DNA of 64,000 bases from Anticarsia gemmatalis (GCF_050436995.1 NC_134770.1:188501-252500), one strand, 5' to 3'; numbered from the stretch's first letter, positions 10,933 to 22,248 are shown. Notes: generated by a model from the sequence alone, not told the origin. A program made the numbers and translations.

Positions 10933-13121
10933 TTAAGAGTGTTCATGAAAACTTGTAAAGCAGTTACGATTAGGCGTAAAACATAGATAAATATCGCATT
11001 TTCTGCAAAATACTGTTGTTTTTTTGAAACAATCAGTCTTCCTGCAACGACATTGTTTGGGACCGTACTCTGGTAAATGCCCCGCACTTTTGGTACGAGT
11101 TTCCTTAGAGGGAACTGGTTTGATAAGAGTCTTGCGTTTCTTATGTTTCGGCTCAAGCTCGTCGAACTCAGGTTCACCTTCATAATCACTTTCATTTCCA
11201 TTGTCATTGATAAGTTTGGTACCCAAGTTCAGCTTGTATTCCCGCATCTGTACTATATTTTTCCGTGGTGTGCGTTTCTCTGTTTCAACTTGCCTATATT
11301 GCAACCATGAATTCACCACACAGAGATCAAAAAGATGGGATATCACGCGAATTGTCCACTTTTTTGTGCGATTACGTGATGGACATACGGCGAGCATCCG
11401 ATCTGCGAGATCGACGCCACCCATATTTTCATTATATTTTTTAATAACCTCTGGTCTTCTTATTCTTTGGTATCTTCTGTCTTTCTTAGACCATCGCTCA
11501 CACTCGTCGTTATTTTGATCAGAATAACAAGTAGACATAATAAGGACGGGCTTGTTATCGAGCCACATTGTTATACCGATCTTACCATCTTGTCGGACTT
11601 TTAGTTCACTACTACCTCTCGGCATCTTTTTGAAAACCTTCTCATTAGTTAATACGCAATCTCTTGGAATTCTGTTCCTCATTACAGTACCAGTCCCATG
11701 TAACCCTAGTTTGATTAATTCTTCAAACAGCTTGATGGTCGAGAAATAACGATCAAAAAAAAGTAAATGACCTGGAACCAAAGTTCTAGTTAGATGAATA
11801 ACGGCGGCTTCTCCTAAACCAAACCCTTTATTGATTAGGTCAGGAAATGTTGCGTCTCCTTGGTATACCGCCATATCACATACTATGCCCTTTGGTGAAG
11901 CAAGGACAAACACCTTGAGACCTAAAGGGTTCGGCTTATTAGGGCAGTATTGACGAACTGGACACTTTCCAGTAAATGGAATAATCATTTCGTCAATGCT
12001 CATTTCTTTGGGACGATCCAGCTCATGGCATCCAGCTAAAATTCTATCAAATAACGGTTGAATTTTCCAAATCTTTTGGGTTCTTTGCTCCAAGGTTACT
12101 TCCGGATCATAGACGCATTTCAATCTTAGTCTAATAAAAAAGAATCTGTTACGAGTCATAGCTCTTGCTATGAGTGGTACTCTCCACTTTTCAGACCAAT
12201 ACATAGAAATTTTTGGGTATTGTAAAGCAGACATCACCATAGTAATACCAATGTAGATTTTAAGCTCTTTCAAGGTTAGACCCATAGATCTACCTGTTTC
12301 TAATACGTATGTCCTATTGGTACATGTCACCATGTGGTTTAGAATGTTATCGTCTATGTATTGGTCATAAAATTGGTACCATTCCCAATCTTCAGTATTT
12401 TTCTGCATGTAGGCTGGTTGCGTAATGCTTAGAATTTCAGATTCTAGTCTAGGATGTACCCAAGTGTCTTCAATGTCATTGTAATTTTGTCTACTCGTAA
12501 CAGCTATTTGCACAGAAGACAAAGATTGTGAACGGACACTTGCCCCCCGCCTACGACCACGACCTAGGCCACGAGATGTATGTCTTGCTCGTCCTCTTGC
12601 TCGTGGAAGATATGATGACGTTGAAGGTGCTGGAGAAGCAACAGGAGTGGCCAAGTCCTCCTCAGATTCACTAGAACTACTAGATTCGCTGAGACGGTGA
12701 TGTTGGATAGTTGGGACAGTTTCTGGTGGCACAAACTCCGGGTCTTGATCTGAATCGTCTTCAGAATAGTCGAAGTCGGAGTCATCCAAGAGATCTGTGA
12801 TGTCATTGTTGGTTAACCCTTAAAAAAACCATAAAACCTTGTAAAAACCGTCAACGTACTATACGTAGTACTTGGGAAGTTGTACATGCGAAATATTAAT
12901 TACGTACTTTTGTTCTGTGCAAAGGACATTAAAAAATAACTCAAGGCCATGTGGCGAATATTTGAGTTTCTTTGAAAATAATACACCTAACCTTTAGTTT
13001 CAAATATGAATATGTTATTTGACACAAAAAAAGTTCAAATCTCGTAATAGTTTGACTGATGAATACGGATAAACTTACCCCTGCGCGCACGCAACGCCGC
13101 ACGTTCACCTTTCGATGCCAT
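10933..13121 (-). CDS. piggyBac transposase, two exons, apparently intact
   Basis: Cut-and-paste DDE transposase that excises the element and inserts it at TTAA. The main exon (10,933-12,818) is open for 618 codons from a TTG at 12,789 but has no usable ATG near its start. A T-rich acceptor (TTTTTTTAAG) ends at 12,819. Upstream, ATG at 13,121 begins a 43-nt exon (13,079-13,121) reading MASKGERAALRARR, followed by donor GTAAGT. Joining them keeps frame and gives 642 residues. Numbered on that model: acidic Ser-rich N-terminus and an Arg/Gly-rich patch to about 110; DDE_Tnp_1_7 core from about 130 to 520 with Asp290 (SIDEM), Asp370 (FFDRY) and Asp464 (GGVDLAD); basic NLS-like KHKKRK at 572-577; C-terminal Cys-rich zinc finger with Cys604, 606, 611, 619, 622, 627, 634 and His639. 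All three catalytic Asp are present and there are no stops or frameshifts. The splice model is inferred from sequence only. Confidence 0.9.
12819..13078 (-). other. Predicted intron in piggyBac transposase
   Basis: 260 nt from donor GTAAGT (13,078 downwards) to acceptor TTTTTTTAAG (ending at 12,819). Phase 1 on both sides: the split Gly codon becomes G|GG. Without it the frame has no ATG before Met152 of the spliced model, which would remove the N-terminal domain. An ATG near 12,806 reads another frame and stops after 80 codons. Confidence 0.7.
12911..12929 (-). repeat. piggyBac subterminal inverted repeat, 5'-side copy
   Basis: Partner of 10,495-10,513. It falls inside the predicted transposase intron. 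Confidence 0.75.
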
Positions 13122-13291
13122 TTTAAAAAGAAAAGACACATGACATATGACATTTCTATTTTTTGACGTAAACTTTGACGTTTTGGGGTGTTGCCAGTAA
13201 AAATATTTTGACGGTGCCGATTAAAATGAAGTCCCGAGATTTTTATCTTTCTTATGTTCTATGAGAAGGACAAATGTACCCAGGAGGTTAA

Positions 13292-14779
13292 ATTAATGTA
13301 GGTACAAGTAAGATTTGTTAAAGGCATCCATTAATTATATACTTAAATGTAAAGATGAATATGAACTTTTTGTTTGTGAAATATTTTTTATTTGGTTGAA
13401 GATAATTAGTATTAAAGACCATTTTGATTTTTTAAGTCGTTTCTTTACGAGTTTTGTTTAGAGACTACAGTATGAAAGAGACCTTAGAAACAAGATGTTT
13501 GTTTACCTATAACATAACGCCTGTAATACTTGAAGGTTTAGGTAGAAGTTTTGAAACGCATATACATTTCACCATTTTATAATCTCAGACCTATGTAATA
13601 AAGGGTAAAAATATTGCTATAAACTGGGACAATTTAGCAAATTAGATGACCCGGCTCATTCACGGCCAAGAATGTACAAATAGCAAACAAACTTCGATCT
13701 GGGAATCAAACTCGAGATTTAGCGATCACAGTCGTATGGGATCATTCAATATTATGTATTGTATTAAAATACAAATACAAAGTACAAATGTCGTTTTATT
13801 TTTTACATAAAGATATTATTTGAAGCCTGAATGTCGTTCACGGAAACCATTATATTATCGCAAAAAAACATTTTTTTCTCAGAAATATACCGCTTACTTG
13901 ACAATAAAGTGTAGTTTTTGTAGCTGTTCGTGTATTATTTGTATCATTAAATAAATAGTAGTAGGGTAAAATATCTAGATATTTTTTCAGGCTAGTATTT
14001 TTTGTACTGAGTAGAAATAGGTACAAATTATGTGAATAAATTGAGTTCTATTTCAGTTTATAATAATGGAAATAAATCGATTCTAATATTATACATGCGA
14101 AAGTAGCTTTGCACCTTTTCATGGCTAAACTACAACGAGAAAACCGATTTTGATAAAATTAAAAGTATTGATAATTGGTAAAAAGTTCCTCTGTTTGTTT
14201 GTTGTTTAACTAAACTACAAAACTAATTTAGGTGATATTAAGGGCATCGATAGATTAAAATTAATATGCTGACGCTAAAGCTTCCTTTTTACAAATAATG
14301 CACATTTCCTTCCTTTTTTCTGTTTATTCACCCACTTTTGTAATATAATAGTCAATATAATTTGTTTTTCTATTGCATAGTCTTTCGTATGTGGTAAACT
14401 CTCCTACAACTCGAAATTCCTGGTTTATGTATGGCATAAGAGATTTTACCAGATTCTCAATTAACCAGAAATGAAATCAAAAACATTTTGAATCGAAAGT
14501 TTTGAATGAAAGTAAAACTTGTTTTTATCAAAAAAACTCATACTAGAAACTATAACCTATACAATTACATAACAAAGCAATTGGTATACAATCACTTTGT
14601 TTTGGCTAACATTCGCGAACAAATTATAAATTTCACGGTTTGACCGGAAGAGGCTTTGCGTTGCTAATTCACACGACAACAGTATTAATTACTGTTCCCG
14701 GTTTAATTAGTTGATTGTGTTGATTGTTCTGAAATAGGAGGTTTTTAAAATATAAAGCACTGAAGTTACTTAGTATTTA
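13292..14779. other. AT-rich stretch with minor repeat fragments
   Basis: A family 2 SINE fragment lies near 13,695-13,745 (minus), and a worn Helitron-like 5' end (AATATTATACATGCGAAAG) near 14,085. Otherwise nothing identified. Confidence 0.4.
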
Positions 14780-14960
14780 CTAGCGGCCTGACCCGACTTC
14801 ACCCGAGTTATTCTTAACAAATTATACAATAAAACCTTCCACGACAATCACTTTTTTTAAAGCCACATCAAAGTCCATTAAATAGTTTTTGAGTTAGTTG
14901 CGAACAACACACGTCGATTCTTTTTGTATGTTGCAATTTTTAAGTTGAATGTTTATAATG
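14780..14960 (-). repeat. Helitron-like or RTE-like repeat 3' part
   Basis: Starts CTAGCGGCCTGACCCGACTT and continues with AAACCTTCC, CACATCAAAGTCCATTAAAT and AGTTTTTGAGTTAGTT. This is the wording of a common lepidopteran repeat that ends CTAG on the other strand. Classification is uncertain. Confidence 0.4.
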
Positions 14961-15860
14961 GAAAGTCTATAGAAATGCAACTGACATCGCCATCTATTGG
15001 GGAAAGCAACAAACTTCGCAAAGGAAAGTTCTGAAAGGCACGTACTTATTTAAATAAGTTTCAAAGTTTAAGAATATTATAGTTTAACCTTAAGTTCTAA
15101 CGGTTGTAGACCGCGATGTCTTGGGTTTGATTCAATTAATATGGTCGCCTTTCTAGCAGACACTTTTGGACCTGTTAGTTTGGTAACGGACCGCTCAATG
15201 ACAATAAACTTACCCCTATTTATGTCTCTGTCTGTCAGCCAGGACTTTGTTTATAAATGACAATAGATTCGTCCCCTATTACTGCAAGTGACTGCATAAA
15301 TAGTTAAATTTGGATTTGTTAATACAAGGTAACTGCTGTTGTTGTAAGTAATTTTAGTCCGTTCTTAAACTGTTGGAATATATTATATGAGTGTCAAGAC
15401 AAGTCTAATAGTTATCGAACTAGTAATGAAACTTCGTTTTAACGGAATAGGTCTTGGGCGAATTTAAAAAGCTGTAAAGTGAGAGCATTAAACTTTTTGC
15501 AGTACCGAGAATCTGCCAGCCTTGAAAATCCCGTAGAACTACCAATCAGGGGTTTCATTTTTCCAGTCCTGTCGGTGTACCGTCCCAGTGAATTACAAGC
15601 TTGACAGAATAAGTCGAAACCAACGTGTTATAATTGTACACTTTCGCATTTTCAACAAACTACACTGTTGGCTAGTTACAATATCGCTGACAGTTGTGCT
15701 ATAACAACACAGCTGAGAAGACATTTTACCCATTTCCTTTCTTTCTCAAGGATAACAAGCATCATAACACAATAGAAATCCACAAAACAACAAATATACA
15801 CGTGACACTGACAGCTGTCAGTACAACTGTCATGGCGGCCGGTAAATTGGCGGGAACACA
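14961..15860. other. No supportable feature
   Basis: Unassigned sequence. The 111-codon minus frame at 15,676-16,011 has no domain and runs into a MITE, so I do not call it a gene. Confidence 0.4.
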
Positions 15861-15862
15861 TT

Positions 15863-16297
15863 AAGTTTGCTACACACATAATCGAATCTGCACGTCTATT
15901 TCGGCAGTATTTATCGAACAGCAAAACTAAGTTGAAGCAATTACTACAATTATTTGGCTTGTGCCGATCAGGTGCTTTTTGGGTCCGATTGTCACAATTC
16001 GTGTTTAACATTCAGTAACTCGATTCTATCATTCTCAATTATATCAACTACCAACAATCGGCTTGCCATCGATAAATTTTGTATGCATATCTGATGGGCG
16101 TCGTAAGAACTATCTTGGCAGTACATTTTGAATGTCAAACTTTCGATACTTGACAGTACCCACTGAACAGAATCGCGGTACAGGCGTAGTGATGTCGAGT
16201 AGCATTTTTCCCAAACATTTATCTCGATATTTTTCATTTTACCGCCCGGCCCGGCTGTGTCGATTGACGCAGAACCGAATAAGTGTGTAGCAAGCCT
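15863..16297. mobile_element. MITE with inner nested MITE
   Basis: Ends are inverted: GTTTGCTACACAC near 15,867 and GTGTGTAGCAAGC near 16,283. The interior text GGCTTGTGCCGATCAGGTGC recurs inverted near 33,325-33,355, where the repeat also ends in AGCAAGCCTGAAAG. A copy of the 33.0-kb MITE family (minus, about 16,010-16,170) sits inside it. No coding capacity. Superfamily not determined. Confidence 0.5.
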
Positions 16298-17395
16298 AAA
16301 GACCCTGAACGTTACTTGCAGACTTTAAGATTAGGTCAGCGAAGAAAAATAGAGTGTCGTTATTGTAATGATGTACGGAGGTGTAATACGTGTTATCCTT
16401 GCAGTTATTTTCAGATGTTGACACGGGCGTCAAATGTCATTGTTTAAGTGCTTGTGTTGTCATTTATGGATGCAGAATTTGGTATAAAGTGAGATATTAT
16501 GTTTGATATATTTGTTAAATTGCAGTGTGGTAAGAGATAATTAGACTGGTGGTTAAAGGTAAAATAAGAGTGAGATCACGCCTCAAGTTCACTATTGTGG
16601 CCTAATACGGGTTCGAAAGTATTTAATTACCACATTAATTTCTAGCGCAGGACTTACAGTATGCAACAGCTACGAAAATCTGGTATCTTGCTCATTTTTT
16701 TTTAATCAAAACAAAAAACCCTGATTTCATAATGTTAACTAGATTTCATAATAACATCTCCTCACGAAAACTTGTTACCTACGTACATGGGTGCTTCGTT
16801 TCGATAAAATACGACTTTTAAAGTTTTTTTAATATATTTTAATACTGTGTATTTGGCGGATTGAGGAATAAACCCAGGATCGCCACAAAGCTTAAAAAAA
16901 CAGCTGCTCACAATCAACTATTGCCAAATATATAATTGCCTTCATCCACATTCATCTCGTCATACATGTGACCTTTTTGTCCGAAACGTCCAAAGAAACG
17001 TGTTCAACGTCTTGGTAACGGAACTATTTGGTTTAGTAACCTTTTAATATTTGAATAATATGTAAAATAAGTCGTTGCGAAGTTCAAAGAAATATTTATG
17101 TAAGTAGGTATATATGTATAAGGATTACCCGTTTGTGGTTGCACTCCTCGGAAACGACTAAACTAATTTCCATACAAAAGGTTCCAATAAGTCCTAAATA
17201 ACATATCATGCCGCTAGAAAATTAAAAGGGTAATAAAATCTAGAAAAAAAAACTACTTCACCATTGTTAACAAATTATTGTTAACCGGCTAGGTATTAAC
17301 TTGTGTACGAGAACTTAATTTTTAGAGACATTTTAAATGTCTCTCGATACGCGATAGCACCTACTTCAGAAAAACGTCTACTGTAGTGTCAGATT
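16298..17395. other. AT-rich stretch, nothing identified
   Basis: No gene or repeat could be supported. Confidence 0.4.
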
Positions 17396-17465
17396 TCTTT
17401 GATCCCATTAGTATCATAGGCAAGGATCTCCCACCCAATGAAGGAGGGGTTAGGCCTTGGCGAAG
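17396..17465 (-). repeat. SINE tail fragment (family 3)
   Basis: GGCAAGGATCTCCCACCCAA followed by GGAGGGGTTAGGCCTTGG. Confidence 0.65.
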
Positions 17466-18360
17466 ATATAATCTATAAGGAGACTATTTTTTAAATCCAT
17501 TTTTAAAACTTCGCTAGTCTTCTCTATACTTATACCCTTCTGCTCATTACACAGATGCTGTCATAATGCCTAAGCACTATAAACCAGGTAATTGTCAAGC
17601 AATACAACTAAGTCACAACATCCCAGTGGGCGACCATTAACCCACTTGATACGGCGCTCAGCTGATAAGCCGCGCAGTGCCGTGCAGTAATGCTGTGTTA
17701 CTTCAACGATATGTGAAGTGTTATGGCAGGAGTATGGTGTTGGAACATTGCCATATAGGAGACAAAGAACTTGAAGATTATAAAGAAATTGTTCTCTAAA
17801 TTATTAAAAGCCTTAACAGTGAACACTATTAATTGACGATTAATGAAATTGAGATTGATGAGATAAATAGTTAATTCTAATTTTATGCCGACTTCATAGA
17901 ATGTGACTTTCCCATAATTCTATTTTATCAAATGTTTGTTACCTCATAACATTTATTGTTTGAACCGATATTCATGGTTATTTTGTTAAAAGCTAGTCTG
18001 TGCTCCCTATGTCTTTTTTAAATATAAATTAATTAAGATTAAAAAAATTAATGCTTTGAGGTTTCAAATAAAATAGATTTTATACGAGGTAGCGGAAATC
18101 GAACACACGACTTCGTGTGCAGTAGTAATGACGTGGTGATTACTATAATCACTGTTTTACACGCACTATTTAAATTGTAGATATTATACATAAATCACAT
18201 TACAAAGGTGTGTTTATAGATCATCTGGTATAAACAGTAATGTATTATTTTGCTGATCACGAGGTCACAAGTTTGATTCCCGGACTGGGAAAATTTTTTT
18301 CTCAATAGTATCTAAATATCAATAAGTTCGCTCTCAATTACTCATGACCAAATATTTTTT
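17466..18360. other. AT-rich stretch, nothing identified
   Basis: Fragments with B-box-like text (AAATCGAACACACGACTT near 18,090; GTTTGATTCCCGGACT near 18,272) suggest worn SINE heads. Nothing else. Confidence 0.4.
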
Positions 18361-18565
18361 CGCAGTGGTTTAGGTCGCTACGCCGCTACCATTGCGTCGG
18401 GCGGTCGTGGGCTCGATTCCCACACGGAACAATTATTTGTGCGATCCACAATTAATTGTTTCAGGTCTGGTTGTACTTCGTGTCCGTTTTTTGTATGTTT
18501 GTATAAGTCCCCGCGACACAAGAGCAATTCTTAGTGCGGGAGACGTCTTTTTAAGAGTAAAGAGA
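18361..18565 (+). repeat. tRNA-derived SINE, family 1 (HaSE-like)
   Basis: A box GCGCAGTGGTTTAGG, B box GGGCTCGATTCC, then the family body: CACACGGA, AATTATTTGTGCGATCCACA, GTTTCAGGTCTGGTTG, TTTGTATGTTTGTA, GACACAAGAGCAATTCTTAG, TGCGGGAG. Closely matches the copy at 52,373. Confidence 0.85.
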
Positions 18566-19036
18566 TTATTATGCAACTCTGTTTTATACACCTCTGCCTA
18601 CTCCTACAGGCATAACAGTCGTGATGTGAAAATAAGTTTCTTGGATATTAACTTTGTCCTATCTGGGAATCGAACTTGTGTCCATCAAAATCAACAAATA
18701 CACAGTATATTACACGTTATATTATATTTTCAACCGGACCTTCAATATTTCTAAACTCGTTTCAAAATGAAACAAAGCACGGAAACTAGAAGTAACTCAT
18801 TCAACACACGTTTTTGTTAATGGCTTGTAAATTGTACGATGACACACATATCACCTTGTATTTAACCAATGTCAAACATTGGTAGAACTAATTTATAATT
18901 CAGTTGAATCTCCTTAGAGAAAAACAAACAAAAATAATAATCAGAGGTAAATTCATAAGCTTGGGTTGATTTTCATCTAAAAAGGGACTTTATACTTCAC
19001 ACTAAGGTACTTTACAAACATACAAACAAAGGGCGT
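18566..19036. other. No supportable feature
   Basis: Unassigned AT-rich sequence. Confidence 0.4.
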
Positions 19037-19095
19037 AGTGGTGGCCATATTTTTCGACTGGCCATATTATTTTGACCCAGGTACCTTACTTGGGA
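19037..19095 (+). repeat. Short repeat shared with 44,988-45,042
   Basis: Both sites read GGCCATATTTTTC, then CTGGCC, then GACCCAGGTACCTTA. The element type is unknown. Confidence 0.6.
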
Positions 19096-19221
19096 ACAAG
19101 AATATTTATCCCGGATAACCTGATAACCTCCACGCGACCAGAATTGCGAGCAAAAGCTTGTTATATAAGATAAGATTCTTAAGTGATCAGAACAAAAAGC
19201 GTCTTATAAACGTAGTACCTA

Positions 19222-19537
19222 CATATCGCACACCTAGATCTAAAGGGAGTTAACTCAAAAAATCAGTTTTTCAGAAAAGGCGAAAAACTGATTACAGGTT
19301 CCTCGAGCGCTGCAGGACATTTCTGAATTCATCAATACTTTTTAAATACAGATAGGAAAAAGATGATAAGGGAATTCCGTTCTCGCCGTGATGTGAGTGG
19401 CTGGCGGTGAATAATGTCAGTATCACTCAATATGCTTTATTGGTTGGTAGGTAATGAGTTATAGAATGCGATGGTATAGATAACTCAAAATCGTAAATTT
19501 TTCAGTTAACTCCCTTTAGATCTAGGTGTGCGATATG
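19222..19537. mobile_element. MITE with perfect 34-bp terminal inverted repeats
   Basis: 19,222-19,255 and 19,504-19,537 are exact reverse complements (starts CATATCGCACACCTAGATCT, ends GAGTTAACT), enclosing about 248 bp with no coding frame. The symmetrical TA/ATAT near the ends could hide a TA or 4-bp target duplication. Perfect termini imply a young copy. Superfamily not assigned. Confidence 0.8.
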
Positions 19538-19904
19538 TGTATCTCAATCACCTACAGTACCGTAGTCAAGGATTAGCTCAGGAATGCATGATTCATACTC
19601 GCTTCTCTTGCAATCAAATTATAACCAAGTTCATCTGAGTCACTCGTGATTGTACTCACTTGCAATCGTTTATTGATAACCTTTCACTGAGGCATTTCTA
19701 AGAAGAATACACTGTTTTACAAACATACATACATAAATATTTCGGTGGTTGACCATAAGATGTGCAGCAGAGGTTAAATACACCTGCATTTCGCACTTTG
19801 CTATGCTATTTCTTTGTATTACGGTTCGAGCCTATTGCCATACCAAATATTGTATTAATATTGCTATTGCATGTTGTCAAACTTTGGGCTACTATAAGGA
19901 AATA

Positions 19905-20056
19905 TTCTTGTCATGATGTCCGGGTTCGATTCTAGTCTGTATATGGCAATAGATCCTATTACATTGAACGAACATCGTAAATAGCGAAATGCAGGTGTAT
20001 TTACTCGTCTACCTCAACTTTCGGGTATGACAGGCGTGATATTATGTATGTATGTA
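19905..20056 (+). repeat. tRNA-derived SINE, family 2
   Basis: GGGTTCGATTCTAG (B box), GTATATGGCAATAGATCC, then the 3' end CAGGCGTGATATTATGTATG with repeated ATGT. An inverted partial copy (AGGTTAAATACACCTGCATT) lies at 19,768-19,815, so the two can pair. Confidence 0.65.
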
Positions 20057-20099
20057 TTGTTAAATGCTAATAAACAAAGAAATCAAAATTCCGTCAATA

Positions 20100-20302
20100 G
20101 GCGCAGTGGCGCAGTAGTTAAGGTGGTCGCCATGCAACTACCATTGCGTCGGGAGATCGTGGCGGTTTCCAAACGGAAAAAAATATTTTTGTGATCCACA
20201 GTCAGTTGTTTCAGGTCTGGTTATACTAAATGTCTGTTGTTAGTATATTTGTAAAAATCTCACCTACAAAAGAGCAATTCTTAGTGCAGCAAGCTTCTGA
20301 AA
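20100..20302 (+). repeat. tRNA-derived SINE, family 1
   Basis: GGCGCAGTAGTTAAGGTGGT head, CCATTGCGTCGGGAGATCGT, a damaged B box (GGCGGTTTCC), then GATCCACAGTCAGTTGTTTC and AAAGAGCAATTCTTAGTGC. Older than the 52,373 copy. Confidence 0.8.
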
Positions 20303-20657
20303 CCTTGGTCATTATAAAGAAATTACTACGCAGTTAGTCAGTATTTAAATAATAGTCCGTTATACCCAAATATCAGTCTAAAAGACCCTAAAACGTCATC
20401 TCGAATAGCTTCGTAACTTGTAACAAGGGCTTGGTAAACTATTAGCGAGGTATGATCAGTATGCGTGCGAGGTACTGCGGCTACATCGTATACCTACTAA
20501 CTATTACATTTCTCTATCCCCGCCGCAGATAAACATTTTAGGTAAATCTCTCATATTTGAAGCGGTTATCATTGGGTAAGGCTGTTGGTGTAGCGTAAGC
20601 GGAGCGCTCTCCGCTTGTTTGTAGTAGTTTGTAGAGGGTTTGTTTAATTGGAACAAA

Positions 20658-20919
20658 TCTATACTAATATTATAAAGCTGAAGAGTTTGTTTGTTTGTTT
20701 GGTTGTTTGTTTGGTTGTTTGTTTGTTTGTTTGTTTGAACGCGCTAATCTCAGGAACTACTGGTCCGATTTGAAAAATTCTTTCAGTGTTAGATAGTCCA
20801 TTTATCATCACGCTGCGACCAATAGGAGCAGAGTAGCAATAGAAAATGTTACAAAAACGGGTGAAATTTTGATCCATTCTCTCTTATGTGACGCAAGCGA
20901 AGTTGCGCGGGTCAGCTAG
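20658..20919 (+). mobile_element. Non-autonomous Lep1-like Helitron, complete
   Basis: 5' TCTATACTAATATTATAAAG preceded by A; 3' GCGCGGGTCAGCTAG followed by T. The stem-loop CGCAA-GCGAAG-TTGCG lies 8 bp before CTAG. Inserted between A and T with no target duplication, as Helitrons do. Contains a TTTG/TTGG expansion near 20,690-20,735. No protein coding. Confidence 0.88.
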
Positions 20920-21055
20920 TAAGACATAAAGATATGAACAAGACACAGAAGGCTAGATACTTTTTAGTAAAAAATGAACGATAATTTCATGAATAAATCT
21001 ACTCCGGTAGATTTTTAATTATAAAATTACCCGATTGAAGTCAATTTAACTACTG

Positions 21056-21076
21056 TACTGTACTGTACTGTACTTT
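21056..21076 (+). repeat. (TACTG)n microsatellite
   Basis: Four consecutive 5-bp units. Confidence 0.8.
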
Positions 21077-21308
21077 TAGTGTACGCAAGTCTCCTTCAGA
21101 AATAACGTAGGATTGAATACTTCATTAGCCAATTGCGACTTGTGAACTTATTACATATTCCAGAATTATTTAATACCTTTTTTGTTTTTATTTTGTTATG
21201 CAGACAATAATAAATTGCTTTGCTTACGTAGTTCTATATAAAGATTGTTCAAAACAGTGAGATAAAGGCGTAAATTTGAATCCAATCCTTAATGGTATAA
21301 TTTTTACC

Positions 21309-21385
21309 GGTATTTTTTAACCCATGCCTGTCCCGCTACCGGGCAGAGACCTCCTTTCGAACGAAAGAGGTGTGAGGCCCTATCA
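21309..21385 (-). repeat. SINE tail fragment (family 3)
   Basis: TTAACCCATGCCTGTCCCGC with GGGCAGAGACCTCCTTTCG after it: the inverted 3' end of family 3. Confidence 0.65.
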
Positions 21386-21540
21386 GTCTCTTATAATAAT
21401 AAAGTAACACAAAAAGCGATGTATCCTCCCCGCTCCCCGCTCTCAGCGCGACCTCCCCCAAAGGTCACAAGCACACGTCGGTGTCGTACAAGGGACGCAT
21501 ACAAATGTGTCCCACTTAACATACACATGTTACGTATCCC

Positions 21541-21597
21541 ACGTGACACACGCTACACACGCTACACACGCCACACACGCCACACACGCACGGTTCA
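21541..21597 (+). repeat. CACACGC(C/T)A minisatellite
   Basis: About six imperfect 9-10-bp units such as CACACGCTA and CACACGCCA. Lies inside a 121-codon open frame that I regard as accidental. Confidence 0.7.
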
Positions 21598-22080
21598 CGG
21601 GATTACCTCTAATATGAAAGAGTGTGAACGTTTCTTGATACTACGCTTTGTTGAATTGAACTTGAGTTTTTTATGGCGAATTGTGGGGTTTAAGGGGCTT
21701 ATGTATTTTATTTTTATGGGTATTTTTCTGAAGGGGTGGAATTTGTTACAATACAGCGTACGTTTAAAAAGGCACCCTTTTTGAACTTACGCAGTGATTG
21801 AACATATAAATAAATAATAAAAAAAATAAAAATGTTTTATTGCAGTAACTAGTACAACTTTACATTGAATCTTACAATAGAGACCTCCTTTTAAGTAAAA
21901 GATATACCTGTGCTAGGAGGCCCCGCTCTTCAGTAACATATTTTAAAATGATAAAAGTGGTGTACAAGGAAAGATATAAAAAAAGGACATGCACTTATAT
22001 TCTAACTAATACAAAGTTATAAATTACAGGTTTTTGAATTAGAGTTAGATTAAACTTTTTTTAACATTTTTTAAGAAAAC

Positions 22081-22122
22081 GTGTGTGTGTGTGTGAACGC
22101 ATGTGCGTGTGTGTGTATGCGC

Positions 22123-22155
<33 letters not shown>

Positions 22156-22200
22156 TGTGTGTGTGTTTGCGCATGTGTGTGGGTGGATGTGTGTTGTGTG
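22081..22200. repeat. (TG)n microsatellite in LINE 3' UTR
   Basis: Interrupted (TG/CA)n over about 120 bp. Confidence 0.9.
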
Positions 22201-22248
22201 TACCTAAATATGTATCAGTGTGTGTGTAATGCATGCGTGCTTCTACAT

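Larger units (their letters stand above)
10362..13291 (-). mobile_element. Complete piggyBac-superfamily transposon
   Basis: The element is bounded by TTAA at 10,362-10,365 and 13,288-13,291, the target duplication specific to piggyBac. The terminal inverted repeats start CCTCCTG on both sides (left CCTCCTGAGTTCCAGGTGTA, right in reverse complement CCTCCTGGGTACATTTGTCC). A subterminal inverted repeat of 19 bp with two mismatches lies at 10,495-10,513 and 12,911-12,929. The only gene inside is the transposase, on the minus strand. About 2.9 kb, so longer than the roughly 2.5 kb of the founding piggyBac. It appears full length and undecayed. Confidence 0.93.

Noticed and set aside
11077..11749. 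Plus-strand open frames across the piggyBac gene
   Set aside because: Antisense shadows of the transposase exon.
12564..12806. 80-codon frame starting at a real ATG in the piggyBac 5' region
   Set aside because: Out of frame with the transposase and stops early; the spliced exon model explains the start better.
15676..16237. 111- and 81-codon minus frames
   Set aside because: They overlap a MITE and its nested copy; no domain.
18392..18754. 120-codon frame
   Set aside because: Begins inside a family 1 SINE; the peptide is translated SINE.
21419..21784. 121-codon frame with TRYTRHTRHTR-like repeats
   Set aside because: Explained by a 9-10-bp minisatellite; no family.
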